A DNA stretch of 18,366 bases from Thermoplasmata archaeon (GTDB taxonomy: Archaea > Thermoplasmatota > Thermoplasmata > Lutacidiplasmatales > UBA184), in the NCBI GenBank assembly GCA_030040625.1, contig JASHTI010000117.1, positions 1 through 18,366 of the forward strand, read 5' to 3'. Positions 6,512 to 12,675 of the stretch are shown piece by piece (positions within the stretch are counted from its first letter, which is position 1; every line of letters begins with the position of its first letter). Under the pieces are notes generated by a model. The model was given only the letters and a program-made list of their open reading frames with translations. It did not search any database and was not told the DNA's origin. The position numbers were made by a program, and so were the translations under genes.

Positions 6512-7607
6512 GCTGGTCGGCGATCCGCCCCAGGGCGTAGCGCTCCTCGGCCCGACGACGCCCGGCAGCGCCCATCGCGCGGCCGCGGGCCGGCTCGTCC
6601 AGCAGCGCCCGGATCTTCGCCGCCAGATCGTCGGCGAGGAGCGGCTCGAAGAGCAGCCCCTGGACGCCGTCGTCGATCACCTCGCGAACGCCGGGCATGT
6701 CCGAGGTGACGACGGGCAGTCCGGTCGCCATCGCCTCCGCCACGGCGAGGCCGAACCCCTCCAGGCGGTTCTGCGACGGGAAGGCGAAGACATCGGCGAG
6801 CGCGAGGTAGTACGGCAGCTCCTCGTCGGAGACCGACGGGTAGAAGTGCGCCCGATCGCCGACGCCCAGCCGGCGGGCGAGGACGGTCAGGTCGACGAGC
6901 CGCGGCCCCCGGCCGACGACGACCAGGTGGACGTCCGCCGGGAGCGAGGTCAGCGCGCGGAGGAGAACGTCGACGCCCTTGTGCGGGACGAGGCGACCGG
7001 TGAAGGCGATCAGCCGGCAGCCGTCCAGCCCGAGCCGGTGGCGCAGCTCGGAGGCGTCGCGGCCCGGCCGGAACCGTTCGAGGTCCACGACCGAGGGGAC
7101 GATCTCGAGCTCGTGGCCCCGCAGGCTCGCCGAGGTCGTGCCGTAGCTCTCGGTGTGCACCACGATCCGATCGACCCGCGCGAGAGTCGGCGGCAGGAAC
7201 GTCCGCTCGTAGAGCCCGGCGAGCGCGCGCCCGGCCGCCCCGGCGAGGAACAGGTCGCAGTGGTAGGTGAGGCAGCTCGGCACCGGGTGGCCCTCGAGCG
7301 CCCGCGTCGCGAAGAACGACGTCAGCGGCGGAGGGTAGTGCAGGTGGACGACCTCCGGCCGCAGGCCCGGCAGCGCGCGTCCCACGCCGACGTCGAGCGG
7401 CGTGTTGAAGACGACGCCCAGGGAGCGCGCCCGCACGACGGTGTAGCCTCCGACCGACTCGACCGGTGGGAGCCCGGGGCGGAACCGCGAGGTGAGGACC
7501 ACGACGTCGTGGCCCCGGCGGGCGAACTCCCCGGCCAGGGTACGGACATGGGACTCGACCCCGCCCGCGTGGGGGTAGAAGAACGGGGCGACCTGGACGA
7601 TCCGCAC
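6474..7607 (-). CDS. GT4-family glycosyltransferase
   Basis: Retaining GT-B glycosyltransferase of the GT4 type, which moves a sugar from a nucleotide-sugar to a lipid, glycan or protein acceptor. The 377 residues have an N-terminal acceptor domain opening MRIVQVAPFFYPHAGGVESHV (glycine-rich loop at 14-17) and a C-terminal donor domain. The donor domain shows FTGRLVPHKGVDVLLRAL (202-219; R205 and K210 contact the donor phosphates) and the E-x7-E motif at E283 and E291 in EGFGLAVAEA. It lacks a membrane segment, so it acts at the cytoplasmic side. The start is GTG 7607; ATG 7615 is out of frame. A TATA-like CATTAG lies about 28 nt upstream, with an inverted repeat between it and the start. A role in N-glycan or surface-glycan assembly is plausible, but the sugar specificity cannot be read. 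Confidence 0.9.
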   Translation of the reverse strand: MRIVQVAPFFYPHAGGVESHVRTLAGEFARRGHDVVVLTSRFRPGLPPVESVGGYTVVRARSLGVVFNTPLDVGVGRALPGLRPEVVHLHYPPPLTSFFATRALEGHPVPSCLTYHCDLFLAGAAGRALAGLYERTFLPPTLARVDRIVVHTESYGTTSASLRGHELEIVPSVVDLERFRPGRDASELRHRLGLDGCRLIAFTGRLVPHKGVDVLLRALTSLPADVHLVVVGRGPRLVDLTVLARRLGVGDRAHFYPSVSDEELPYYLALADVFAFPSQNRLEGFGLAVAEAMATGLPVVTSDMPGVREVIDDGVQGLLFEPLLADDLAAKIRALLDEPARGRAMGAAGRRRAEERYALGRIADQLTRLYEGLRAAG

Positions 7608-7611
7608 GGAC

Positions 7612-7632
7612 GCATCGGCCAGCCGCCGATGC
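7612..7632. repeat. perfect 8-bp inverted repeat at the glycosyltransferase start, possible operator
   Basis: GCATCGGC (7612-7619) and GCCGATGC (7625-7632) are exact inverted copies separated by CAGCC. The repeat fills the space between the TATA-like element (7633-7638) and GTG 7607. A dimeric regulator bound there would cover the predicted transcription start. It could also be a short hairpin, or chance in GC-rich DNA. Confidence 0.4.
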
Positions 7633-7638
7633 CTAATG
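7633..7638 (-). promoter_or_regulatory. weak TATA-like element of the glycosyltransferase gene
   Basis: The minus strand reads CATTAG, centred about 28 nt before GTG 7607. It is the only AT-rich stretch in the 57-nt gap between pdxS and this gene. Weak match; called from position. Confidence 0.35.
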
Positions 7639-7640
7639 AA

Positions 7641-7658
7641 CGCCCGCGTGAACGGGCG
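7641..7658. repeat. short inverted repeat just after pdxS
   Basis: CGCCCG (7641-7646) and CGGGCG (7653-7658) can pair around a 6-nt loop, shortly after the pdxS stop at 7665. There is no T-run, so it is not a convincing terminator. In GC-rich DNA such a stem can arise by chance. Confidence 0.25.
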
Positions 7659-7664
7659 GGCGCC

Positions 7665-8612
7665 CTACGCGGGGGCCGGCGGGCGGCGCGGAGGGCTCTC
7701 GCCGACCGTGCTGCTCTCGCGCGTCTGGAGCATCGCCTCCGGCGCGAGGGTCGCGATCTCGACGCCGTGCATCAGCTCACCGAGGCCGCTCGAGACGCGG
7801 GCGAGGACATCCGGCTCATCGAAGTGCAGCGACGCCTCGACGATCGCGCGGGCGACCCGTCGCGGGTTCTCCGCCTTGAAGATCCCGCTCCCGACGAAGA
7901 TCCCGTCGACGCCGAGCTGCCGGCAGAGCGCCGCATCGGCCGGGGTGGCGATCCCGCCGGCCGCGAAATTGACGACCGGCAGGCGGCCGAGGCTGCGGAC
8001 CTCCTGAAGGATCTCCTCGGAGACGCGCTCGCGCTTGGCCCAGGGGCCCAGGTCCTTCTTGCCGAGCTTGCGGATCTCCTCGATCTCCCCGGAGGTCTGA
8101 CGGATGTGGCGGACCGCCTCGACGACGTTGCCGGTGCCGGCCTCGCCCTTCGTGCGGATCATCGCCGCGCCCTCCTCGATGCGGCGGAGCGCCTCCCCGA
8201 GGTTGCGGGCGCCGCAGACGAACGGAACTCGGAACTTCTTCTTCTCGACGTGCTCGAACGGGTCCGCGGGCGTGAGGACCTCGGACTCGTCGATCATGTC
8301 GACGCCCAGGGCCTCCAGGATGCGGGCCTCCGCGGTGTGCCCGATGCGGCACTTCGCCATCACCGGGATCGAGACCCGGTCGCGGATCTCCCGGACCCGG
8401 ACGGGGTCGGCCATCCGCGCGACGCCGCCGGCGGCTCGGATGTCGGCGGGGACGCGCTCGAGCGCCATCACCGCGACGGCCCCGGCCTCCTCCGCGATCG
8501 ACGCCTGGTCGGCGGTCGTGACGTCCATCACGACGCCTCCCTGCTGCATGCGGGCGAAGCCGCGCTTGACGAGCTCCGTGCCGAAACGGAGCTTCTCGAT
8601 CGGCTCGGGCAT
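7665..8612 (-). CDS. pdxS: pyridoxal 5'-phosphate synthase lyase subunit PdxS
   Basis: Makes pyridoxal 5'-phosphate from ribose 5-phosphate, glyceraldehyde 3-phosphate and ammonia supplied by the PdxT glutaminase; a cytoplasmic dodecameric TIM barrel. The protein has 315 residues from ATG 8612. Conserved catalytic residues are in place: D30 (GGVVMDV), K87 (PVMAKCRIGH) and K155 (MIRTKGEAGTG). All three are offset by six from the well-studied bacterial residues D24, K81 and K149. Other family blocks are ALGVDMIDESEVLTPAD and PVVNFAAGGIATPADAAL. The Pro/Arg-rich tail after about residue 300 is variable. A longer open frame to 8804 would run through the divergent riboswitch region; ATG 8612 lies about 29 nt after a TTTTA element and is the right start. 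pdxT is not in the window. Confidence 0.96.
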   Translation of the reverse strand: MPEPIEKLRFGTELVKRGFARMQQGGVVMDVTTADQASIAEEAGAVAVMALERVPADIRAAGGVARMADPVRVREIRDRVSIPVMAKCRIGHTAEARILEALGVDMIDESEVLTPADPFEHVEKKKFRVPFVCGARNLGEALRRIEEGAAMIRTKGEAGTGNVVEAVRHIRQTSGEIEEIRKLGKKDLGPWAKRERVSEEILQEVRSLGRLPVVNFAAGGIATPADAALCRQLGVDGIFVGSGIFKAENPRRVARAIVEASLHFDEPDVLARVSSGLGELMHGVEIATLAPEAMLQTRESSTVGESPPRRPPAPA

Positions 8613-8638
8613 CTTCGACGGTGAGCAGGTCGGCCGGC

Positions 8639-8644
8639 TAAAAG
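8639..8644 (-). promoter_or_regulatory. TATA box of pdxS
   Basis: The minus strand reads CTTTTA, whose centre is 29 nt before ATG 8612. It predicts a leader of at most a few nucleotides. Seen: sequence and spacing. Inferred: promoter function. Confidence 0.5.
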
Positions 8645-8693
8645 AACCTGCCCCCCCGGGGCGCCGTGCTATCGTCTCACGCTCTCCGCGGTG

Positions 8694-8711
8694 GGGGCGG
8701 GTCGCCGCCCC
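8694..8711. repeat. perfect 7-bp inverted repeat upstream of the thiamine operon promoter
   Basis: GGGGCGG (8694-8700) and CCGCCCC (8705-8711) are exact inverted copies around GTCG. They lie just upstream of the TATA-like element at 8722-8728. An operator or activator site for the thiamine operon is possible; so is chance in GC-rich sequence. Confidence 0.25.
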
Positions 8712-8721
8712 GGGGCCAAGC

Positions 8722-8728
8722 GTAAATG
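8722..8728 (+). promoter_or_regulatory. TATA-like element of the thiamine transporter operon
   Basis: GTAAATG is the only AT-rich element before the riboswitch. Its centre predicts transcription from about 8751, almost exactly at the 5' edge of the TPP aptamer. The mRNA would thus begin with the riboswitch itself. Confidence 0.5.
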
Positions 8729-8748
8729 CGCCGCGGCCTTGCCCCCGC

Positions 8749-8840
8749 CGCAGGGGGAGCTGTGGCACCGGCTGAGAGGACGAGAAGGAGCTCGTCGACC
8801 CCACGAACCTGCACGGGATAATGCCCGCGAAGGGAACGCG
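8749..8840 (+). ncRNA. TPP riboswitch (THI element)
   Basis: Binds thiamine pyrophosphate and controls the thiamine transporter genes behind it. The conserved core is plain: GGGGAGC, then CTGAGAGGA (8772-8780), GACCCC (8797-8802), GAACCTG (8805-8811) and GGGATAATGCCCGCGAAGGGAA in pieces (8815-8836). Stems read as P2 GGGG 8754-8757 with CCCC 8799-8802, P3 GCTG 8759-8762 with CGGC 8769-8772, and an optional stem GACGAG 8779-8784 with CTCGTC 8791-8796. P4 is CCT 8808-8810 with AGG 8831-8833, and P5 is CGGG 8814-8817 with CCCG 8824-8827. P1 looks very short (CGC 8749-8751 with GCG 8838-8840). Genes downstream encode thiamine import, which fits. There is no terminator hairpin with a U-run, so control of translation is more likely than attenuation. 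Confidence 0.95.
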
Positions 8841-8885
8841 ATGGCCCGCATAGGACGTCGCTCCGCCGGTCGCGCGGAGGGATGA
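8841..8885 (+). CDS. 14-residue leader ORF between the TPP riboswitch and thiB
   Basis: From ATG 8841, one base after the aptamer ends, a small frame reads MARIGRRSAGRAEG and stops at TGA 8883-8885. The stop overlaps the thiB start as ATGA. The aptamer's conserved AGGG (8831-8834) lies six bases before this ATG, a good Shine-Dalgarno position. By contrast, the GGAGG before thiB (8876-8880) almost touches the thiB ATG. This suggests that ribosomes load at the leader and pass on to thiB by coupling, with TPP binding hiding the loading site. The peptide itself resembles nothing known and may matter only for being translated. No direct proof of translation. Confidence 0.45.
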   Translation: MARIGRRSAGRAEG

Positions 8886-10030
8886 GTCGGTCGGATCCCG
8901 ACGCCCCGCGGCTGCGCCGGCCCGGTCGGGCCGGCCGCGTGCTGGTCGCCGTCGCGCTGGCGGCCGGGCTGGTCCTCGCGGGGCTGGGGACGTACGAGTA
9001 CGTCGCCGCCGAGTTCGGCGGGCCGACGCTCGTCATCTACACCTACCCGAGCCTGTTCGAGGACGGCCGCTGCCCCAGCTGCGTGCTGCAGACCGTCTTC
9101 GGGCAGTTCGCAAGCGCCCATCACGTTCGCATCGAGCTCGAGTACCCGCCGGGGACGCTCTACTCGACCCTCCTCGCCCAGGCCTCGGCGCCGGCCGCGG
9201 ACCTCGTCATCGGGCTCGACGAGCTCACCACGCCGGAGGCCGCGGCGGCCCACCTGCTGGTCCCGTATGCGCCGCCGGCGCTCGCCTCCGTCCCCGCCGC
9301 GCTCGTCGACGAGCTCGCGCCGAACGACGCCGCCGTCCCGTACGAGTACGGCTACCTCGCCATCGACTACAACGCGACGTTCTACGCCGCGACCGACGGG
9401 GCGGTCGCGCACCTGACGCTCCCGGCGGTCGCCTCGAACGCCTCGTGGGCGCGGACGCTCCTGGTCGAGGACCCGACCCTCGACATCACCGGCGAGGAGT
9501 TCCTCGTCTGGGAGATCGAGTACTACACCCAGGTGCTCCACCGCAACTGGACGACGTTCTGGACCGATGCCCCCGCCGGCGATCCGCCGATCGCCGACAG
9601 CTACGGGGACGCCTGGAGCGCCTTCTCGGAGGCCGTCGACCAGATGGTCGTCAGCTACTCCACGGACCCGGCGTACGCCGCCTACTGGAACGAGAGCGGG
9701 TCGTTCAACTCCACGGCCGCCTGGTGGAACGGCAGCGCCTACAGCTGGCGGACGATCTACGGCATCGGCATCGTCAACGGCTCCCGCCACCTCGGCCTGG
9801 ACGAGGCGTTCGAGAACTGGTTCCTCTCCGGGACGGTCCAGTCGGAGATCGCCACGAACGAGTGGGAGTACCCCGCGAACGCGAGCGTCCCGCTGCCCGG
9901 CGTCTTCCGCGACGCGATCCCGGCCGCCTCGATCGTCCCGCTGAACGGCCTCACGACGCCGACGGCGGTCGCCGACGCCCTCCCCGGGTGGCTGGCGACG
10001 TGGACGAGCCTCGAGGCGAGCCACGGATGA
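8882..10030 (+). CDS. thiB: thiamine ABC transporter, substrate-binding protein (ThiB/TbpA-like)
   Basis: Extracytoplasmic protein that captures thiamine or its phosphates and hands them to ThiP. The 382 residues have a basic N-terminus and one hydrophobic segment (about 19-36) as membrane anchor or signal. The start of the mature domain, TLVIYTYPSLFEDG (49-62), matches the VYTYDSF opening of TbpA. Other TbpA-like parts are ADLVIGLDEL (about 114-123), PYEYGYLAIDYN (about 153-164) and LLVEDPTLDITGEEFLVW (about 195-212). Many Asn-x-Ser/Thr sites fit an exported, possibly glycosylated archaeal protein. The TPP riboswitch directly upstream makes thiamine the likely substrate. The stop overlaps the thiP start by ATGA. 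The start is taken as ATG 8882; GTG 8939 is a less likely alternative with no ribosome site. Confidence 0.9.
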   Translation: MSRSDPDAPRLRRPGRAGRVLVAVALAAGLVLAGLGTYEYVAAEFGGPTLVIYTYPSLFEDGRCPSCVLQTVFGQFASAHHVRIELEYPPGTLYSTLLAQASAPAADLVIGLDELTTPEAAAAHLLVPYAPPALASVPAALVDELAPNDAAVPYEYGYLAIDYNATFYAATDGAVAHLTLPAVASNASWARTLLVEDPTLDITGEEFLVWEIEYYTQVLHRNWTTFWTDAPAGDPPIADSYGDAWSAFSEAVDQMVVSYSTDPAYAAYWNESGSFNSTAAWWNGSAYSWRTIYGIGIVNGSRHLGLDEAFENWFLSGTVQSEIATNEWEYPANASVPLPGVFRDAIPAASIVPLNGLTTPTAVADALPGWLATWTSLEASHG

Positions 10031-11640
10031 GGCGCCCCGGAACCGACCGGCTGCTCCTTCTCGCGGTCGTCAGCTTCCTCGCCGCGTTCGCCGTCCTGCC
10101 CGCCGGCGCCTGGCTGGTCGGTGCGGCGGCGACCGAGAGCGTCCGCGCCGACGGGGCGGTCCTCGGCGCGGCCGGCCCCGCGTTCGCGAACTCGCTCCTG
10201 CAGGGCGGCCTCTCCGCCGCTCTGGCCGTCGCGATCGGCTATCCGGCCGGCGTCTTCCTCGGGCGTTACCGGTGGCCCGGCCGCGGAGCCGTCCGCTCGG
10301 CGCTGCTGCTGCCGTTCCTGCTGCCGACCCTGGTGATGGTCCTCGGGCTCCTCGACCTGCTCGGTCCCTCCGGCGTCCTCGGCGGGCCGTTCCCGGCGCT
10401 CCGCTGGCTCACCGTCGGCGTGCCGGGGATCGTCGCGGTGAACCTGCTCTACAACATCCCGATCGTCGTCGTCCTCACCGCGGTCGGCTGCGAGGCGGCC
10501 TCCCCCGCGCTCGAAGAGACGGTGGCGAGCCTGGGCGGCGGTCCGGCGCGCGCCTACCGGGAGAGCTGGGCCGCGCCGAGCCTCGCGGGCGCCGCGTGCG
10601 GCGGCCTGCTGACGTTCGTCCTCTCCGCGCTCTCCTTCGCCCCTCCGATCCTCCTCTGCGGCGACCGCTGCGCGACGGTCGAAGTGGCGGTCTACCGCCT
10701 CGCCCTCCTGGACGCCGAGCCGGCCGCGGCCGGGATCCTCGCGATCGCGTTGATCGCGGCGTTCGCGGTGCCGGCGATCGCCTACGTGCTGCTCGGCCGC
10801 CGACTCCGAGGGCGGGGTCCCCGGGGCCGCGCCGCGCGCCCGATCCCGTGGCGGTCGCCGGTCACGTGGGGGCTCGCCGCCGTCTTCGTCGCCGTGCTGG
10901 CGGGGGAACTCGCCCTCGTCGGCGCCGTCCTCTTCCGGTCGGTCGTCCCGCCGGGCGCGACGCGCTGGGGCGGACCTTGGCGCGTGCTGCTCGGCCCGAC
11001 CACCGCGTCGCACCTGGGCCTCTCGGCGCTGGCGGCCGTCGGAAACACGCTGCTGTTCGCCGCGCTCGCGGCGGCCGTGGGGATCGTGCTCGCCACCGCA
11101 GCCGCCTTCGCGGTGGTCCGGGCCCCGACGCGCGGTACCCCGGTGGCGCTGCTGCTGTTCGTGCCCGTCCTGCTCTCGCCGGTCGTCCTCGCCGAGGCGC
11201 TGACGACGTTCTGGGGACCGCTGGTCGGCGGGACCGCCAACGTCTGGATCCTGATCGTTCTCAGCCAGGCGCTCCTCGGGATCCCGTTCGCGCTGCAGAG
11301 CCTGGAGATCCCGCTCGCCGGGCTCGGCCCGGCCGGTCGCGAGGCGGCGGCGAGCCTCGGCGCGAGCCCCTGGGGCGCCTTCGTGGACGCCGAGCTGCCG
11401 CGGGCCCGCTCCGGGTGGCAGACCGCCCTGCTGTTCGTCTTCGCGCTCGGGCTGGGGGAGTTCACCGCGACGTACTTCCTCCTCACGCCGCTCTCGCGCT
11501 TCACGACCCTGCCGGTCGCGGTCTACGACCTCACCGCCGACCGCCTACCGGGCGCCGCGGGCGCCGCGTCGGCGCTGCTGCTGCTCCTGAGCCTCGCGGT
11601 CTTCGCGGCGGTCGTGGCGAGCGGTGGGGCGGAGGAGTGA
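10027..11640 (+). CDS. thiP: thiamine ABC transporter, fused-type permease ThiP
   Basis: Membrane channel of the thiamine importer. The 537 residues form two homologous halves, as in ThiP, each a string of hydrophobic helices (about eleven or twelve in total; for example 8-32, 90-112, 131-153, 236-256, 280-303, 341-364, 372-391). Each half ends in a cytoplasmic EAA loop that docks on the ATPase: LEETVASLGGGPARAYRESW (about 162-181) and EAAASLGASPWGAFVDAELP (about 439-458). A single gene thus supplies both transmembrane halves. ATG 10027 overlaps the thiB stop (ATGA). The 3' end GGAGGAG serves as the ribosome site of thiQ, which starts two bases after the stop. Strict co-translation with its partners is expected. 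Confidence 0.92.
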   Translation: MRRPGTDRLLLLAVVSFLAAFAVLPAGAWLVGAAATESVRADGAVLGAAGPAFANSLLQGGLSAALAVAIGYPAGVFLGRYRWPGRGAVRSALLLPFLLPTLVMVLGLLDLLGPSGVLGGPFPALRWLTVGVPGIVAVNLLYNIPIVVVLTAVGCEAASPALEETVASLGGGPARAYRESWAAPSLAGAACGGLLTFVLSALSFAPPILLCGDRCATVEVAVYRLALLDAEPAAAGILAIALIAAFAVPAIAYVLLGRRLRGRGPRGRAARPIPWRSPVTWGLAAVFVAVLAGELALVGAVLFRSVVPPGATRWGGPWRVLLGPTTASHLGLSALAAVGNTLLFAALAAAVGIVLATAAAFAVVRAPTRGTPVALLLFVPVLLSPVVLAEALTTFWGPLVGGTANVWILIVLSQALLGIPFALQSLEIPLAGLGPAGREAAASLGASPWGAFVDAELPRARSGWQTALLFVFALGLGEFTATYFLLTPLSRFTTLPVAVYDLTADRLPGAAGAASALLLLLSLAVFAAVVASGGAEE

Positions 11641-11641
11641 G

Positions 11642-12628
11642 ATGCCGCTGCTGGAGGTCGACGGGCTGGTCGCCGGCTGGGGGCGGCGGGAGGTCCTGCA
11701 CGGCATCTCGTTCGTCCTCGCGGAGGGCGAGCTCCTCACGGTCCTCGGGCCGAACGGCAGCGGCAAGACGACGCTCCTGCGGGCGATCGCCGGCTTCGAG
11801 CCTCGGCGCGCGGGCTCGGTCCGGCTGGACGGCCGGACGATCGACGACGCGCCGCCGCACCGGCGCTCGATCGGGCTCCTGTTCCAGGAGCCCGCGCTGT
11901 TCCCGCGGCGAACCGTGCTCGAGAACGTCGCCTACGCACCGCTCCTCCAGCGCCGGCCGGAGCCCGAGATCCGGGCGCTGGTGGACCGGCTCGCGCAGCT
12001 GCTGGCCCTCTCGCCGCTGCTCGCGCGGTACCCGGACGAGCTCTCGGGCGGGGAGCGCCAGCGGGTGGCGCTCGCCCGGAGCCTCGCCGCCCGGCCGCGG
12101 CTGATCCTGCTCGACGAACCGTTCGCCTCGGTCGACATCGAGATCCGTGCCGGGCTCCGTGCCGAGTTCCGTGCCGCGCTCCGTGCGTTCGGCACGGCCG
12201 CCGTGCACGTGACCCACGACCGGGAGGAGGCGCTGTTCCTGGGAGACCGCCTCGCGCTGCTGTTCGACGGGCGCCTCGCGGCGGTCGGGGCCCCGTCGGA
12301 GGTGTTCGGGGCGCCGGGCTCGGAGCAGGCCGCCGCCTTCCTGGGCTACAACCTGATGGCGTCCCCCCGCGGTACGGTCGCGGTGCTGCCGGAGGCGCTC
12401 GTCCCGGAGGCGCCGGCGCCGGGCCGTCCCCACTACCGGGTCCTCGCCTCGGCGCGCGTCGGCGCCTCGAGCCTCTCGGTCCTGGAGGGCCCGGCCGGGG
12501 AGCGGATCGAGCTGCGCGGACCGGAGCCGTTGGCGGTGGGCACGGAGGTCGGGCTGCGGTGGGAGCACGAGGTCCGGGTGCCGGCCGGAGCGCCCCTTAA
12601 CCACGGTGCGGGGGCTCGCGGGGGTTAG
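11642..12628 (+). CDS. thiQ: thiamine ABC transporter, ATP-binding protein ThiQ-like
   Basis: ATPase that powers thiamine uptake at the inner face of the membrane. The 328 residues show Walker A GPNGSGKTT (36-44), Q-loop LFQEPALFP (80-88), signature LSGGERQ (134-140), Walker B LILLDEP (154-160), and switch histidine H192 in VTHDREEA. ThiQ proteins are usually nearer 230 residues. Here about 90 extra residues (240-328) form a TOBE-like C-terminal part like that of FbpC/PotA-type ATPases, which may bind a regulator or ligand. The substrate is therefore assigned from the riboswitch and from ThiB/ThiP rather than from this protein. GGAGG at 11631-11635 precedes ATG 11642 with good spacing. Residues 169-182 are coded by a 12-nt-period micro-repeat. 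Confidence 0.88.
   Translation: MPLLEVDGLVAGWGRREVLHGISFVLAEGELLTVLGPNGSGKTTLLRAIAGFEPRRAGSVRLDGRTIDDAPPHRRSIGLLFQEPALFPRRTVLENVAYAPLLQRRPEPEIRALVDRLAQLLALSPLLARYPDELSGGERQRVALARSLAARPRLILLDEPFASVDIEIRAGLRAEFRAALRAFGTAAVHVTHDREEALFLGDRLALLFDGRLAAVGAPSEVFGAPGSEQAAAFLGYNLMASPRGTVAVLPEALVPEAPAPGRPHYRVLASARVGASSLSVLEGPAGERIELRGPEPLAVGTEVGLRWEHEVRVPAGAPLNHGAGARGG
12145..12186 (+). repeat. 12-nt-period micro-repeat inside thiQ
   Basis: CCGTGC recurs at 12145, 12157, 12169 and 12181, exactly 12 nt apart, encoding the helix RAGLRAEFRAALRA just after the D-loop. The Arg codon is CGT each time, although CGC and CGG dominate around it. This suggests a short local duplication kept in frame. Confidence 0.5.
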
Positions 12629-12643
12629 GTTGATACCACCTTC

Positions 12644-12675
12644 CCGTATCTCCCGCCTCACCGCCGGGGAGGGTG
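12644..12675 (+). promoter_or_regulatory. possible promoter and ribosome-binding site of the giant surface protein
   Basis: CGTATC (12645-12650) is a weak TATA-like element about 28 nt before ATG 12676. GGGAGGGTG (12667-12675) directly before that ATG matches most of the AGGAGGTGAT complement of archaeal 16S rRNA. The gap after thiQ is only 47 nt, so read-through from the thiamine operon cannot be excluded; CTTAAC at 12597-12602 could be another upstream TATA. Confidence 0.4.

Noticed and set aside
7641..7658. an intrinsic terminator after pdxS
   Set aside because: The stem has no following T-run in either direction, and archaeal termination relies mainly on T-rich stretches; kept only as a low-confidence inverted repeat.
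6360..8624. 754-codon plus-strand open frame across the glycosyltransferase and pdxS genes
   Set aside because: It is antisense to two firmly identified proteins and has a biased composition; it is a codon-bias artefact.
8776..8800. a terminator or regulatory hairpin formed by GACGAG and CTCGTC
   Set aside because: It is the variable extra stem inside the TPP aptamer, between the CTGAGA loop and the P2 closing strand, so it needs no separate explanation.
8613..8804. a longer start for PdxS at 8804
   Set aside because: The extra 64 residues would be coded across the divergent riboswitch; PdxS homology begins at ATG 8612 and the catalytic residues then fall in the expected positions.
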